Positions 62,897-64,000 of a DNA stretch of 64,000 nt are shown here, one piece after another; position 1 is the first letter of the stretch; every line of letters starts with the position of its first letter. A program made the position numbers and the translations under genes. The DNA comes from Halobacillus alkaliphilus (lineage in GTDB: Bacteria; Bacillota; Bacilli; Bacillales; Halobacillaceae): NCBI RefSeq assembly GCF_900113125.1, contig NZ_FOOG01000001.1, positions 186,001-250,000 of the forward strand. The letters are read 5' to 3'. Under the pieces are notes generated by a model, which saw only the letters and a program-made list of their open reading frames with translations, did not search any database and was not told where the DNA came from.

Positions 62897-63391
62897 TTAA
62901 CGGTGGATAAGAACTGGCGTCCCTATAGGGATGATACTGGCCAATTCTTCTACATCCCGATTGTACATACGAATACAGCCCTTCGAAACGGCTTTGCCGA
63001 TCGAGCTGGGATTATTTGTACCATGAATGCCATAATGTTCTTTTGATAAACTCATCCAGAAAGTTCCGAATGGACCGCCTGGATTAGGTGCTTTGTTAAT
63101 AATTATAAAGCTGCCTGTCGGTGTGCCTTGGAGCATTCGGCCAACAGCAATGGGATACTCCTTTTGCTTGACCCCATTTTTTATAAGAGTCAGTTTACGG
63201 TTGTTAAGTGAAATATCGATGCTGTAGGGGATGCTTGCTGTACTGGGAAAACCCGGGATGATGATAGGCTGGCCGGGTACAATTATATTTGGATTGATGG
63301 TCGGGTTAGCTTTGATAATTTCCATTAAAGGTTTTCGGTAATCTCTGGATATCTGAGTTAGTGTTTCGCCTTTTTTTACATAATGAATCAA
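62897..63391 (-). CDS. LysM-L,D-transpeptidase (YkuD-like, spore or wall enzyme)
   Basis: 164 aa. An N-terminal LysM domain ([20 protein letters not shown], to about residue 48) binds peptidoglycan; the YkuD domain (about 55-163) has [20 protein letters not shown] followed by GCIRM, with the catalytic His and Cys. The LysM-YkuD order and length equal B. subtilis YkuD. No signal peptide is present, as in YkuD. The start is TTG 63391 with GGGAGG eight bases upstream. Second L,D-transpeptidase in the window; the other (22880-23401) has a signal-like N-terminus and no LysM. Confidence 0.9.
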   Translation of the reverse strand: MIHYVKKGETLTQISRDYRKPLMEIIKANPTINPNIIVPGQPIIIPGFPSTASIPYSIDISLNNRKLTLIKNGVKQKEYPIAVGRMLQGTPTGSFIIINKAPNPGGPFGTFWMSLSKEHYGIHGTNNPSSIGKAVSKGCIRMYNRDVEELASIIPIGTPVLIHR

Positions 63392-63489
63392 TAGAAAAGC
63401 CTCCCCGTGTGTTAGGTATCCATATAAGATATATGATGAAAGGGGTGGACATTATTCTCCAATCTAAAATAGGAAGAAGAGGAATCGAA

Positions 63490-63858
63490 ATGAAAGTTAG
63501 AATTATACTTGCTATCCTTATGATCAGTGTACTATCGGGATGCGTAAGAGAAGAAGTAACCTTTGAAAACGTAGAAGAACTTCCTGGGCTATTGGCACAA
63601 CAGAAGCTGATGGTAGGTGGAAAAGGGGTGTTTCAAGAAGGGGGTAAACATTACGCGTTTATTGTGGTGCATAACGGAGAAACAGTAGAATTTGATCAAG
63701 TATATTACTTACCTGATAAAGACCAGGCCCTCAACTTTAAATACAAAATAAAAGGAGCACCTGAAGACGATAAAAAAAATCAGATGAATGTGGAAGTAAT
63801 TGAGTATCATCCTGACCAGGAAATTAAGTCATACTGGTTTAATGAAACTCGTATATAA
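63490..63858 (+). CDS. Putative lipoprotein, 122 aa
   Basis: A lipoprotein signal MKVRIILAILMISVLSGC ends in the lipobox LSGC, so Cys18 should be lipidated after cleavage. The mature part is hydrophilic with a beta-rich look (AFIVVHNGETVEFDQVYYLP) and no recognised domain. ATG 63490 has AAGAGGAA six to seven bases upstream; an open frame back to 63361 is not used. It is divergent from the LysM enzyme gene and ends at a terminator. Confidence 0.78.
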   Translation: MKVRIILAILMISVLSGCVREEVTFENVEELPGLLAQQKLMVGGKGVFQEGGKHYAFIVVHNGETVEFDQVYYLPDKDQALNFKYKIKGAPEDDKKNQMNVEVIEYHPDQEIKSYWFNETRI

Positions 63859-63871
63859 AATTTACATTAAG

Positions 63872-63916
63872 ATGAACAAGTGCCTTAGTCTGACAAAGGG
63901 TTCTTGTTCATTTTTT
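63872..63916 (+). terminator. Intrinsic terminator after the lipoprotein gene
   Basis: ATGAACAAG and CTTGTTCAT close a large loop and are followed by six T residues. Confidence 0.75.
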
Positions 63917-64000
63917 ATAGCCCGATAAAATTATTGTGGAGTTCTTGCAAGAGGCTTATTACTCAATAGGGCCGGTTACTGTAAGACTCAGTTTAAAGGT

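Noticed and set aside
1-64000. CRISPR array, tRNA/rRNA genes, prophage or restriction-type defence genes
   Set aside because: No direct-repeat array with spacers, no cloverleaf or rRNA sequence, and no integrase, transposase, methylase or nuclease cluster typical of such systems was seen.

Overview
The window is bacterial chromosome from a spore-forming, probably moderately halophilic member of the Bacillaceae (Halobacillus-like; genus is an inference). The evidence is: sporulation genes (spoIVB, spo0A, sspP); a gene order that follows the Bacillus subtilis yqxC-ahrC-recN-spoIVB-spo0A ... bkd/ptb/buk ... yqiW-yqjA ... yqjD-yqjE ... yqjH ... rnz-yqjM-yqjN-yqjP-yqjQ ... yqkB-yqkC region; strong AGGAGG-type ribosome binding sites with many TTG/GTG starts; and an ectoine hydroxylase gene. 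No tRNA, rRNA, CRISPR array, prophage, transposase or obvious defence island was seen.

Layout. 1-5.3 kb: tlyA (cut by the window edge), argR, recN, spoIVB and spo0A, the last with a sigma-H-type promoter and several 0A boxes. 5.4-10.2 kb: a small unknown gene, aspartokinase, then a minus-strand cassette of DUF2627 protein, cNMP/CBS/DUF294 nucleotidyltransferase and DEDDh exonuclease. 10.3-21 kb: the sigma-54 activator bkdR, a textbook -24/-12 promoter, and ptb-bcd-buk-lpdV-bkdAA-bkdAB-bkdB, which turns Leu/Ile/Val keto acids into branched acyl-CoA, followed by bacilliredoxin. 21-31.3 kb: two copies of a decayed intergenic element, a FUSC exporter, an L,D-transpeptidase, an antisense Prli42-like mini-gene, a propionyl-CoA module (split methylmalonyl-CoA mutase, a cobalamin-domain/epimerase fusion, a carboxyltransferase), a peptidase, DNA polymerase IV with a LexA-like box, and two very small genes including sspP.

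31.3-46.7 kb: transporters (APC, LysE, AbgT, Na/Ca-type antiporter), an aldehyde dehydrogenase, RNase Z, an Old Yellow Enzyme homologue, a glycosyltransferase, a GDPD phosphodiesterase, a RocB-like peptidase, YqjP/YqjQ and YqkB/YqkC. The antiporter carries a yybP-ykoY (manganese) riboswitch with promoter and terminator. 47-51 kb: a TPP-riboswitch-controlled thiazole operon tenI-thiO-thiS-thiG-thiF, whose terminator lies inside the naive tenI ORF. 51-64 kb: smaller accessory genes, a clear squalene-hopene cyclase pseudogene, DUF2243 plus CtaG, a tandem GNAT, an ABC-F ATPase, orphan ectD, a luciferase-like monooxygenase, a second gene remnant, an RNase H-like protein, a LysM L,D-transpeptidase and a lipoprotein.

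Taken together, the bkd genes and the mutase/epimerase/carboxyltransferase module form a plausible route: branched-chain amino acids to acyl-CoA, with the propionyl-CoA from Ile and Val passing to succinyl-CoA. Start codons were chosen from Shine-Dalgarno position and family length. All family assignments come from recognised motifs and were not checked by database search.
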